Shown here: in pieces, positions 25,981 through 34,268 of the stretch | Numbering within the stretch: position 1 is the stretch's first letter | Layout of the letters: each line of letters begins with the position of its first letter | From: Actinoplanes sp. TBRC 11911 | GTDB taxonomy: Bacteria; Actinomycetota; Actinomycetes; Mycobacteriales; Micromonosporaceae | Assembly: GCF_012933445.1 (NCBI RefSeq) | Contig: NZ_JABBNC010000017.1 | Coordinates: forward strand, 110,006-174,005 | Length of the DNA: 64,000 nucleotides | Direction of reading: 5' to 3' | Position numbers and translations under genes: made by a program | The notes under the pieces: model-generated | What the model was told of the DNA's origin: nothing | The model's database searches: none | What the model saw: the letters and a program-made list of their open reading frames with translations, nothing else

Positions 25981-27333
25981 ATGACCGACGAGAGCACGGC
26001 GCTGCGGAACGCGGCGCGCACGGTTCACCTGCCCGGCGACGACGGGTACGACGCGGCGCGCACCGGGTGGTCGCTGGCGAAGGATCTTCGCCCGGCCGCG
26101 GTGGCGGAGCCGGAGAACGCCGCCGAGGTCGCCGCGGTGGTGCGGGCCGCGGCCACCGCCGGGCTGCGGGTGGCGCCGCAGGGCACCGGCCACAACTCGA
26201 ACCCGCTGAGCGATCTGAGCGGCTCGGTGCTGCTGAAGACGTCGCGGATGAACGCCATCCGGATCGACCCGGACACGCGTACGGCGCGGGCCGAGGCCGG
26301 CGCGGTGTGGCTGCCGATCGCCGAACTGGCCGGCAAGTACAAGCTGGCGGCGCTGCACGGTTCGTCGCCGGACACCGGTGTCATCGGCTACAACCTGGGC
26401 GGCGGGATCAGCTGGTACGCGCGGTCGCAGGGCCTCGCGGTCAACAAGGTCACCGCCGTGGAGATGGTGCTGGCGGACGGCGGTTTCGTCCGGGCGGACG
26501 CGGATCACGACCCGGATCTGTTCTGGGCGGTACGCGGCGCGAGCGCGAACTTCGGCGTCGTCACCGCTGTCGAGTTCGCCTTGCTGGAGCTCGAATCGGC
26601 GTACGCGGGAATGCTCGCCTTTGATCTGGCCCTCGCCCCTCGGGTGCTGCCGCGCTGGCTGGAGTGGACCGCCGGGGCGCCGGAGAGCGCCACCACGTCG
26701 TACCGGCACATGCAGATGCCGCCGCTGGAGGCCGTCCCGGAGCCGATCCGGGGTCGTCGCCTGGTCGTCATCGACGGCGCGGTGCTCGAGGACGACGCCG
26801 AGGCGGAGCGGATCCTGGCGCCGCTGCGCGAGTTCGGGCCGGAGATCGACACGTTCGGCCGGATGCCGGCGGCGGCCCTGCCGCGCATCCACATGGACCC
26901 GGAGCAGCCCACGCCGGGCGGCGGCCGCGGCGGTCTGCTGGACAACCTGCCGGTGGAGGCGGCCGGGAAGCTGCTTTCGGTGGCCGGCCCGGACACGCTC
27001 TCGCCGCTGGTCGCGGTCACCGAGTTGCGTCACCTCGGCGGCGCGCTGAGCCGCCGGCCGTCCGGCGGCGGCGCACTGTCCTCGTTGGACGGCGAGTTCG
27101 AGATGATCACCGGCGGCTTCGTCATGGGCGAGGCGAAGGAGCCCACGTACGCGGCGTGCGACGTGGTGATGGGTTCGCTGGCGGCGTACTCGCGGGGTAA
27201 GACGTACCTGCCGTTCCAGCACGCCAAGGCCGATCCGTCGGCGGCCTTCGACGAGGTGACGCTGCAGCGGCTGCGGCAGCTCCGCGCGTCCGTCGACCCG
27301 CGCGGGTTGCTGCAGGCCAATCACGAGATCTGA
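25981..27333 (+). CDS. FAD-dependent oxidoreductase, berberine-bridge type (paralogue of 7858-9249)
   Basis: The 450-aa protein has a PCMH FAD domain with the attachment His in PQGTGHNSNPLSD (about residue 71), LKTSRMNAIRIDPDTRTARAEAG, GYNLGGGISWYARSQGLAVNKV, and the BBE-type C-terminus DPRGLLQANHEI. The second-bond Cys is missing (HGSSPDTGVIGY), as in the paralogue at 7858, so one covalent bond is predicted. It follows an HTH regulator. Substrate unknown; related enzymes oxidise saccharides or complete natural-product rings. Confidence 0.92.
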   Translation: MTDESTALRNAARTVHLPGDDGYDAARTGWSLAKDLRPAAVAEPENAAEVAAVVRAAATAGLRVAPQGTGHNSNPLSDLSGSVLLKTSRMNAIRIDPDTRTARAEAGAVWLPIAELAGKYKLAALHGSSPDTGVIGYNLGGGISWYARSQGLAVNKVTAVEMVLADGGFVRADADHDPDLFWAVRGASANFGVVTAVEFALLELESAYAGMLAFDLALAPRVLPRWLEWTAGAPESATTSYRHMQMPPLEAVPEPIRGRRLVVIDGAVLEDDAEAERILAPLREFGPEIDTFGRMPAAALPRIHMDPEQPTPGGGRGGLLDNLPVEAAGKLLSVAGPDTLSPLVAVTELRHLGGALSRRPSGGGALSSLDGEFEMITGGFVMGEAKEPTYAACDVVMGSLAAYSRGKTYLPFQHAKADPSAAFDEVTLQRLRQLRASVDPRGLLQANHEI

Positions 27334-27346
27334 CGGAACCGTCCGG

Positions 27347-28192
27347 TCATCCCCTGGCGGCGGCCCTGGCCCCGGCGTGCTGCACGGCCCGGCTGCCGAT
27401 CACGGTCGCCGCCTCGACGGCCGCCGCCAAGGGGCGTCCGGCGGCCAGGCCGGCCGTGAGCGCGCCGAGGAACGCGTCGCCGGCCCCGGTGGTGTCGACG
27501 ACCTCGACCGCGGGAGCCGGCACCCGCTTGGTACCGTCCCGGTCGCTGAGCACCGCGCCGTCCGCGCCCGCGGTGACGACGACGGCCGGGATGCCGAGGT
27601 CGCGCAACCCTTCGGCGGCCTCGGCCGGGTCCGTCACGGCGGCACCGAGCACGGCCGCCGCCTCGAACACGTTGACCACGAACAGATCCAGTGTGGACAG
27701 CACCGACGGGTCGCGCGGGATCAGATTGCCCACCAGCAGGCGCGGCCGGGGCAGTCCGCCCAGTGCCTCCGGCGGCAGATCCAACTGGCAGACCACGATT
27801 TCCGCCGTACGCCTCCGCAACGCCGCCCGCACGTGCTCGGCTCGCAACTCGGCCCCTTCGGAGAGCGCCAGCGTCACGTACGACTCGCCGTCCGGGGTCA
27901 CCTCGATGATCGCCGCGCCGGTGGGCACGCCCGGCAGGAGCCGGAACCCGTCCAGATTCACGCCGTCGAGAGACCGCACGATGAGGTCACCCCAGTGATC
28001 CGCGCCGGCGTTCGCGACCAGTCCCGCGTCCGCGCCGAGCCGGGCCGCCGCGTACGCCTGGTTGACCGCCTTGCCGCCCGCGGTCGCGACGAGTGGCCCG
28101 CCGTAGGCCGCCCGCCCGGGCGCGGCCCGTTCCGGAACCCGGACCGTGAGGTCGACGACGGCCCGCCCGACAAACGCAATCCGCTCCCGCAC
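27347..28192 (-). CDS. PfkB-family carbohydrate kinase (ribokinase-like)
   Basis: The 281-aa kinase has the ribokinase fold: an N-terminal FVGRAVVDLTVRVPE, the GGKAVNQAYAAARLGADAGLVANAGAD stretch and the C-terminal PfkB signature DTTGAGDAFLGALTAGLAAG with the catalytic Asp. GTG 28192 is preferred; the frame stays open upstream, but those codons (AAA TAT TTT and so on) are AT-rich and lie in the divergent promoter. It has no sugar operon around it, so the substrate (ribose, a nucleoside or another sugar) is unclear. Confidence 0.88.
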   Translation of the reverse strand: MRERIAFVGRAVVDLTVRVPERAAPGRAAYGGPLVATAGGKAVNQAYAAARLGADAGLVANAGADHWGDLIVRSLDGVNLDGFRLLPGVPTGAAIIEVTPDGESYVTLALSEGAELRAEHVRAALRRRTAEIVVCQLDLPPEALGGLPRPRLLVGNLIPRDPSVLSTLDLFVVNVFEAAAVLGAAVTDPAEAAEGLRDLGIPAVVVTAGADGAVLSDRDGTKRVPAPAVEVVDTTGAGDAFLGALTAGLAAGRPLAAAVEAATVIGSRAVQHAGARAAARG

Positions 28193-28263
28193 CCGGCCAT
28201 TGTGCTTCGGAAAATATTTCGCACTCCAGCCAACCATTGATCGTTCCGCGTCGTCATGTTCGT

Positions 28264-29091
28264 GTGGCGTTACGACGGTTGATGGCTTTGACGGCCTGCT
28301 TCGTTCTTTCGGCTTGCGGCTCGGCGGCGTCGCCCGGGGTGTGGTCCGGGCCGCGCTCGGCGCCATCGAGGTCATCGGCATCACCGCCGTTGTCGCCGCC
28401 CTCGTCACCGCCGTTGTCGCCGCCCTCGTCGCCGCCGTTGTCGCCGCATTCGTCATCGGACGCGTCACCGTCGCCTGCGAAGATCACCTACCCCGCGCAC
28501 GGCCACCGGAAGTGGCTCACCGCCCCCGCCGGCACCTCGACGGCCGGCACCTCGGGGCGGCTCATGCGTTACCGGGTCGAGGTGGAGAGCGACATCAACG
28601 GCCTCTCCCCGGCCGCGTTCGCGGACGCGGCCGGCGCCACCTTGGCGGATCGCCGGGGCTGGACCGCGGGCGGCGCGTGGCGGTTCCGCCGGGTCGGGCC
28701 CGGACAGGCGTACGACTTCATCCTCTACCTGGCCACGCCGGACACCCGCGACGGGCTCTGCGGGGACACGCCCGACGGATACATGTCCTGCCGGAACGGG
28801 GTGAGCGTGGTGCTGAACGTGGCCCGGTGGGTCAAGGGGGTTCCGGACTACGGGGCGGGCCTGGCCACCTACCGGGCGTACATGGTCAATCATGAGGTCG
28901 GCCACCGCCTGGGCTGGGGGCATCAGCTCTGCCCCGGCAAGGGGCGGCCGGCGCCGGTGATGCAGCAGCAGACGCTCGGCCTGCACGGGTGTGACGCCAA
29001 TCCCTGGCCCTACCCGGACGGGAAGCTTTACGCAGGTCAGTCCGGTGTTTACGGCGATCCGCCACCGCCCCGCGACCGCGGCTCTGATTGA
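28264..29091 (+). CDS. DUF3152 lipoprotein, putative secreted zinc-metalloprotease-like domain
   Basis: The 275-aa protein has a lipoprotein signal (VALRRLMALTACFVLSAC, lipobox LSAC), a Ser/Pro linker of about 45 residues built from a repeat, and a DUF3152 domain. That domain includes the HEVGHRLGWGHQLCPG motif, like HExxH...H zinc peptidases, then APVMQQQT and CDANPWPY, all characteristic. GTG 28264 gives the best signal peptide; it places a TTA codon at 28270. TTG 28237 and ATG 28282 are alternatives. It is divergent from the PfkB kinase. Protease activity is plausible but unproven for the family. Confidence 0.85.
   Translation: MALRRLMALTACFVLSACGSAASPGVWSGPRSAPSRSSASPPLSPPSSPPLSPPSSPPLSPHSSSDASPSPAKITYPAHGHRKWLTAPAGTSTAGTSGRLMRYRVEVESDINGLSPAAFADAAGATLADRRGWTAGGAWRFRRVGPGQAYDFILYLATPDTRDGLCGDTPDGYMSCRNGVSVVLNVARWVKGVPDYGAGLATYRAYMVNHEVGHRLGWGHQLCPGKGRPAPVMQQQTLGLHGCDANPWPYPDGKLYAGQSGVYGDPPPPRDRGSD
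28384..28450 (+). repeat. 24-bp in-frame repeat coding the Ser/Pro linker
   Basis: Nearly three copies of a 24-bp unit (core CCGTTGTCGCCGCCCTCGTC) encode repeated PPLSPPSS. The unit is a multiple of three, so copy changes would alter linker length without breaking the frame. Confidence 0.8.
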
Positions 29092-29127
29092 CATGTCAAT
29101 AACGTCGACGCATAGTTGACGTGTCAA
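29088..29127 (+). promoter_or_regulatory. Promoter of LLM oxidoreductase with the same two boxes as the marR operon
   Basis: TTGACATGTCAA (29088-29099) and TTGACGTGTCAA (29116-29127) are perfect palindromes with centres 28 bp apart. TTGACA of the first is a consensus -35; CATAGT (29111-29116), 17 bp on, can be the -10; the second box covers the start region. The layout matches 5729-5769. AGGAGG (29129-29134) follows for the ATG at 29140. Control by the MarR protein at 5786 is inferred. Confidence 0.8.
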
Positions 29128-29139
29128 TAGGAGGGCACC

Positions 29140-30183
29140 ATGGAACTGGAACTCGGGCTGAACTCGTTCGGCGAGGTCGCGTCCAGCGGCGGCCGGGATC
29201 TGAGCGACGCCGAGACCGTCCGGCTGCTGGTCGAGGAGGCCGAGCTCGCCGACGCGGCCGGGCTGGACGCGTTCAGCATCGGCGAGCACTACCGTCCCGG
29301 CCACAACGACACCGCCACGCCGGTGCTGCTGGCCGCGATGGCGACCGCCACCGAGCGGATCAAGCTGGGCACGTCGGTCACGGTCCTGAGCACCAACGAT
29401 CCGGTACGCCTGTACCACCAGTACTCGACCCTCGACGCGGTCTCCAACGGTCGCGCCGAGCTGGTCCTCGGTCGCGCGTCGGTGATCGAGTCGTTCGAGC
29501 TGTTCGGCTACCAGCTCAACGATTACGAGCATCTCTTCGAGGAGAAGCTGGAGCTGTTGCTGCGCCTGATGCGTGAGGAGTCGGTGACGTGGTCCGGCAC
29601 GACCCGCTCGCCACTGACCGGTCACCGGCCGCAGCCCCGGATGCGGCCCGGTGGCGTACCCACGTGGATCGGCGTCGGCGGCGACCCGAACTCGGTGGTC
29701 CGCGCCGCCAAGAACGGCCTGCCGCTGATGCTGGCGATCATCGGTGGCCGGCCGCAGCGCTTCGCCGGGCACGTCGACCTGTACTTCCGGGCGCTCGAGC
29801 AGTTCGGCCGGCCGCGGCTGCCGGTCGGGCAGCACTCGCTCGGCCTGATCGCGGACACCGACCAGGAGGCCGCGGACACCTGGTGGGAGTACTGGGAGCC
29901 GGTGGTGCGCCAGATCAGCGCGGAGCGCGGCTTCTACGGTCCGAGCCGGCCGCGCTACGAGGCCGAGCTGGACTCCGGGGCGCTGTTCGTGGGCTCGCCG
30001 GAGACGGTGGCGCAGAAGATCGCGACGATGGTCCGGGACCTGCATCTCAGCCGCTTCGACCTGAAGTACGACATCATGCACCTGCCGCGCGAGGCCCGGG
30101 CCCGCACGATCGAGCTGTTCGGGCGCGAGGTGGCGCCACGGGTGCGCGAGCTGACTTCGGTTGCCGTTCGGTTGCCAGGCTGA
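29140..30183 (+). CDS. LLM-class flavin-dependent oxidoreductase (FMN or F420 type)
   Basis: The 347-aa TIM-barrel protein belongs to the bacterial-luciferase-like monooxygenases. Landmarks are the N-terminal LGLNSFGEV, the IGEHYRPGHNDTATPVLLAAMAT segment, IKLGTSVTVLSTNDPVRLYHQYSTLDAVSNGRAELVLGR and GVPTWIGVGGDPNSVVRAA. AGGAGG six bases upstream fixes the start. Members use FMNH2 or F420H2; which one cannot be read directly. Sharing operator boxes with the marR/F420-reductase-like operon makes F420 attractive. It appears monocistronic; the kinase gene 33 bases later has its own promoter-like box. Confidence 0.92.
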   Translation: MELELGLNSFGEVASSGGRDLSDAETVRLLVEEAELADAAGLDAFSIGEHYRPGHNDTATPVLLAAMATATERIKLGTSVTVLSTNDPVRLYHQYSTLDAVSNGRAELVLGRASVIESFELFGYQLNDYEHLFEEKLELLLRLMREESVTWSGTTRSPLTGHRPQPRMRPGGVPTWIGVGGDPNSVVRAAKNGLPLMLAIIGGRPQRFAGHVDLYFRALEQFGRPRLPVGQHSLGLIADTDQEAADTWWEYWEPVVRQISAERGFYGPSRPRYEAELDSGALFVGSPETVAQKIATMVRDLHLSRFDLKYDIMHLPREARARTIELFGREVAPRVRELTSVAVRLPG

Positions 30184-30216
30184 GTTTCGGCCCGCGACCG
30201 CCCTAGTGTCGAAGCT

Positions 30217-32004
30217 GTGGAGGGCCGTCCGGCGCCGAGGGACCGTCTGCGACACCGCTCCGCCGTAGCCGTCGGTTTGGTGGCGTTGCTCGGCTGCCTG
30301 GGCACGATACTGGCGGCCCTGTCGCTGCACAGCGTGTCCCGGAGCCGCTCCGAGCGGGCCGTCGAGACCAAGGCGCAGATCGTTCAGCAGGCGATCGACG
30401 CCGAGCTGGACCGCTATCGGGCGTCGCTGGCCGATGTCGCCGCCGCGGTCGGCGCGCAGACGCAGCTGGAGGCCGGTGAGTTCGCGGCGATCGTCGCGCC
30501 GGTGACGCAACGGCGGCTGCCCGGCGCGGTCGGCGTGAGCCTGGTGGTGCCGGCCGCCACCGGCGACGTGAGCCGGGTCCAGGCGTACTGGCGGCGGCAC
30601 GGCAGCACCGATCTGGCCCTGCACCCACGATCCGATGTGGACACCCACTATTTCGCGGTGATGACCCGTCGGCTGGACGGCGCCACCCCGCGGACCGGCA
30701 TCGACGCGGCCGCGGCGGCACCACCCGTGCAGGCTCTGACCACGGCCCGGACCAGCCGGGACATCGCGGTCAGCCCCACCTATCCGCTGCTCGGCGACGC
30801 GGACCTGCCGGCCGGCGAGCGGCAGTTGTCGTTCATCATGGCCGCGCCGGTCTTCGCCACCTCGCCGCCGTCCGCGGCCGGCCAGTTCCGCGGCTGGATC
30901 GTGCTCGCGTTCCGGGGTGGCGACTTTCTCCGCACGGCGATCGGGCAGGTCGCCGGGAAGCAGGCGAACGTCGAACTGTCCGACACTGGCGGCGAACCCG
31001 TCCCGGTGGCGGTGTGGGACTCGGGCGTCCGGCTCGACGGCGCGATCGCGGTCCAGCGGCGTGCGGTGACGGCGCCGCAGCGTACGTGGGAATTGCGTAT
31101 CGAGGCGACCGAGGACCTGGTGCCCGCCACGGAGGAACGGCTGGACGAGGCGGCGCTCGTCGTCGGCACCGTCATCACCCTGCTGCTGGCGGCCCTGACC
31201 AGTGCGATCGTGACCTCGCGGGACCGGGCGCTGCGCAAGGTGGACCAGGCGACCAGGGCGCTGCGCGACGACATCGGCCGCCGCGAGATCGTCGAGCGCA
31301 AGCTGCGGCAACGCGAGGAGGAGCTGGTCGCGTTCGCCGGGGTGGTCGCGCACGACCTGCGCAGCCCGCTGGCCAACGTGTCGGCGCTGGCCGAGGTGCT
31401 GGCCGAGGAGACCGAGGACACGCTGTCGGCGGAGCATCGGCAGTTCCTCGACCGGTTACGCCTGAGCGCGGCCCGGATGAGCGACCTGATCGACGACCTG
31501 CTGGCGTACGCGAAGGCGGACAACGTCGCGCTGCGGCCCGAGGTCATCGACCTGGACGCGATGGTGCGCGACATCGCGGCCGAGCGCGCGACCGGCTCCG
31601 GCACCGTGTTCGCGCAGGACCTGCCCCGGGTGCGCGGCGATCGGACGCTGATCCGGCAGGTGCTCGACAACCTGATCGGCAACGGCATCAAGTACACGCC
31701 GCCCGGGCGGATCCCCGAGGTGCGCGTGACCAGCTGCCCGCAGAATCCCGGCTGGTGCCGCATCGACGTCGCGGACCGCGGCATCGGCGTTCCGGAGCAG
31801 CAGCGGCGCGACATCTTCGAGGCGTTCACCCGGGCGAGCGGCAGCGAGGGGTTCCAGGGCACCGGCCTGGGCCTGGCCATCGTCGGCCGCATCGTGGAAC
31901 GCCACAGCGGCGCGGTCGGCGTCGACGCGAACCCGGGCGGCGGCAGCCGTTTCTGGTTCACCATGCCGATGGCCGACGACCGGGCCCCGGCCCGCGCCCC
32001 CTGA
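30217..32004 (+). CDS. CHASE-domain sensor histidine kinase
   Basis: The 595-aa membrane kinase has TM1 at about 16-38, an extracellular CHASE-type sensing domain (about 60-280, with LPGAVGVSLVVPAA, HYFAVMTRRLDG, ARTSRDIAVSPTYPL), TM2 near 305-330, and a cytoplasmic HisKA domain with His379 in VVAHDLRSPLANVS. The HATPase part has DNLIGNGIKYTPPG (N box), DRGIGVPEQQ (G1), IFEAFTRA (F) and GTGLGLAIVGRI (G2). No response regulator is adjacent, so it is an orphan kinase. The GTG start at 30217 follows a TAGTGT box by 8 bases. It contains a TTA codon at 31456-31458. The signal may be a cytokinin-like or other small molecule, as for other CHASE domains. Confidence 0.93.
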   Translation: MEGRPAPRDRLRHRSAVAVGLVALLGCLGTILAALSLHSVSRSRSERAVETKAQIVQQAIDAELDRYRASLADVAAAVGAQTQLEAGEFAAIVAPVTQRRLPGAVGVSLVVPAATGDVSRVQAYWRRHGSTDLALHPRSDVDTHYFAVMTRRLDGATPRTGIDAAAAAPPVQALTTARTSRDIAVSPTYPLLGDADLPAGERQLSFIMAAPVFATSPPSAAGQFRGWIVLAFRGGDFLRTAIGQVAGKQANVELSDTGGEPVPVAVWDSGVRLDGAIAVQRRAVTAPQRTWELRIEATEDLVPATEERLDEAALVVGTVITLLLAALTSAIVTSRDRALRKVDQATRALRDDIGRREIVERKLRQREEELVAFAGVVAHDLRSPLANVSALAEVLAEETEDTLSAEHRQFLDRLRLSAARMSDLIDDLLAYAKADNVALRPEVIDLDAMVRDIAAERATGSGTVFAQDLPRVRGDRTLIRQVLDNLIGNGIKYTPPGRIPEVRVTSCPQNPGWCRIDVADRGIGVPEQQRRDIFEAFTRASGSEGFQGTGLGLAIVGRIVERHSGAVGVDANPGGGSRFWFTMPMADDRAPARAP

Positions 32005-32009
32005 ATGGC

Positions 32010-32052
32010 ATAGATCGTCGTATGGCGATCTATCGATGTATCTGCCTACCTT
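32010..32052 (+). promoter_or_regulatory. Palindromic operator and leaderless promoter before the broken glycosidase
   Basis: Arms ATAGATCG (32010-32017) and CGATCTAT (32026-32033) form a perfect 8-bp inverted repeat with an 8-base centre, 12 bases or so before TACCTT (32047-32052), a probable -10 that ends 6 bases before ATG 32059. The palindrome covers the -35 zone, as a repressor site would. It could also help end transcription of the kinase gene. Confidence 0.5.
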
Positions 32053-32058
32053 GGGGGC

Positions 32059-33011
32059 ATGACAGGTGCAACGCATCGCTCACTTCTGGTCGTCGTCGCG
32101 GTCGTTCTCGTCGCGGCGGCGTTGCCCGCCCCGGCTCGGGCGTCTCTGCCGACGCTGGCGGTCGGTGCCACCACCTCGGCGTCCGACACCGTCGGCAGCG
32201 GCAACACCTGCGCCGGCTTCCTCGACGAGCGAACCCATCTGGGCAACCTGGGCATCCGGCGGGTGTTCGCCTCGGCCGGGCAACTGCCGCCCGCCGACGC
32301 GCTGACCTGCCATAACACGTACGGCGGCACGCTCTGGTATTCGTTCAAGACCACCTGCACGCCCACCGCGGTGGCGTCCGGCGGCTGCGACACCCAGATC
32401 CAGAACATCGCCGCCGCGATGCCCGCCGGCAGCTACCTGACGTACCACCACGAGCCCGAGAACGACATGACCGGGGTGCAGTTCGTGGCCGCGTTCCAGC
32501 ACGTGTACCAGGTCGCCAAGGCGGCCAACGCGGCGGTGAACATCGTGCCGATCTACATGTCCTACCAGTGGCGGCCCGGCTCGACCCACGTGACGAACAA
32601 CGGCACCGGCGGCGACGACGAGATCCAGGACTGGATCGTCCCGGCCGCGTACGCCGACGCGTACGGGCTCGATCTGTATTGGCAGGCGAGCACCCGGGGC
32701 AGCGAGCCGGACGACCCGGTGAGCGTGAGCGCCGACCCGCGCATGATCCGGTGGTACAACGCCTTCGCCGCGCTGGCGAGCCGCTGACGCTGCCCGAGTG
32801 GGGCATCGACGACGACCAGGGTGTGCGGGCGTCGCGCGGCCCGGCCATCCGCGCCTCCCAGACGTGGCTGACCAGCCACAACTTCCACATCATCAGCTAC
32901 TGGCAACTGGACAACTGGTACCTGGGCACCACCGCCCTGCCGGCCGGTGCCTACGCCGACGCGGACGGGGTGGACGCCTACCAGGACCTGGTGGCAGCGG
33001 CCGTACCGTGA
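32059..33011 (+). pseudogene. Frameshifted secreted glycoside hydrolase, GH26-like (clan GH-A)
   Basis: The first frame (32059-32787, 242 aa) has a signal peptide (ALPAPARAS) and YLTYHHEPENDM, which fits a clan GH-A acid/base Glu (E132). It stops at TGA 32785. The protein plainly continues in another frame: EPLTLPEWGIDDDQ with the expected nucleophile Glu at 32796-32798, then TSHNFHIISYWQLDNWYLG, ending at 33011. One missing base (a G near 32773-32781, GGCGAGCC instead of GGCGGAGCC) explains the break. Restored length is about 317 aa. Truncation removes the nucleophile, so the product should be inactive unless this is a sequencing error. GH26-like placement rests on the HExxN-type context and is tentative. 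Confidence 0.75.
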
Positions 33012-33027
33012 CCCGCCCCGGGCAAGG

Positions 33028-34128
33028 TCACGCGGCGACCGGCTGTTCCTTCGGCGCCGCCGGGAAGAAGCGCAGCTCGTAGATCGGCCGGTACCGGTCG
33101 TCCAGCAGCGTGAGCAGGCTCAGCAGCAGGACGAAGAACAGCGCGTCGTTCCACTCCAGGTCGCCCCGGCCGCGTGCCAGCAGCCAGTACGCCACCAGGA
33201 CGAGCCCGGCGTTCAGCAGCACCCGCGCGCCGAACGCCCCCAGGATCGGCTGCACGCCGTGCCCGGCCCGGGCCACCCAGAGGGCGACCGCGCAGTTCAC
33301 CAGCACGAACGCGGTCGTCCCGAGGAACAGCCGCCCGCTCGTCGTCTGGACCCCGGGCAGCACCTGCGCGTAGATCACCCACAGCAGGCCGACGAGCACG
33401 ACCTTCTCCAGGGTGCCGGTGGACCACAGCTTGCCGTGCTCGGCCACCCACCTGTCGCGCGCGGCCACGGTGAGCGCCGAGGTGGGCAACGGGTCGGCCG
33501 CCACGTGCCAGGACCAGTCCCGGGCGGGCTGCCGTGGCCGGATGACGAACCACCACACCAGGACGAGCCCGACCAGCCCGGCGACGACCACCGGACCGAA
33601 CCACGGCACCTCGGCCACGGTCTCGGTGAAATCGCGCTGGGCGATGTGAATCCACCATTCCTGCGGAAGCTTCACGAAAACCCAGATGATGCCGGCCGTC
33701 CAGACCCACGAGCGCATCGACACCCGCGCCGGGTTCCAGAACAGCCGGACCACCTCGTACGCGATGAAGAAATACTCGAAGGTGTTCGGAAATATCAGCA
33801 GCAACGCGCGCGAATCGAGGAGCTCGAAAGCGACCACGCCGATAAGCCGGTAGAAATAGAGGAACCGGGCGACCCGGACCGCCGGGAGGCTGCTCCAGTT
33901 GCGCAGCGTCGACAGATAGGCGATCGCCAGGTAATAGACGTCCATCGCCTTGTCGTAACCCTGGTAGCCGGGCGGGTCGAAGCCGAACGACTGGAAGACC
34001 GTCTGGTCGACGGCGTCCAGGACCAGGGCGGCCAGGATGGCCGGAAGCGGATATTTGAAGATCAGCAGCGGGACCAGAAATCGGGCGCCCACCACCGCGA
34101 GGAACACCAGAGTCGCCGTCGCCGTCAT
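33028..34128 (-). CDS. Polytopic membrane protein of unknown function
   Basis: The 366-aa protein has about nine to ten hydrophobic helices, with conserved-looking soluble loops (DAVDQTVFQSFGFDPPGYQGYDKAMDVYYLAIAYLSTLRNW between the second and third helices). No transporter or enzyme signature is seen. ATG 34128 follows a GAGGGGGCGG ribosome site; the frame is open 16 codons further without one. Codons around 33650-33860 are more AT-rich than average. It ends 17 bases from the end of the frameshifted glycosidase (convergent). Confidence 0.7.
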   Translation of the reverse strand: MTATATLVFLAVVGARFLVPLLIFKYPLPAILAALVLDAVDQTVFQSFGFDPPGYQGYDKAMDVYYLAIAYLSTLRNWSSLPAVRVARFLYFYRLIGVVAFELLDSRALLLIFPNTFEYFFIAYEVVRLFWNPARVSMRSWVWTAGIIWVFVKLPQEWWIHIAQRDFTETVAEVPWFGPVVVAGLVGLVLVWWFVIRPRQPARDWSWHVAADPLPTSALTVAARDRWVAEHGKLWSTGTLEKVVLVGLLWVIYAQVLPGVQTTSGRLFLGTTAFVLVNCAVALWVARAGHGVQPILGAFGARVLLNAGLVLVAYWLLARGRGDLEWNDALFFVLLLSLLTLLDDRYRPIYELRFFPAAPKEQPVAA

Positions 34129-34268
34129 GGCCGCCCCCTCAACGGTGAGAATGGCCACCCCCGCCTGCCCTGTCAAGCACCGATCTGCGGGGTGCGTTGA
34201 GCCTTACCGCGCGCGGCACGTTTGCAGAGGTGACAGTTCCGCCCCATCCACAAGGGAAGTTCGTACGC

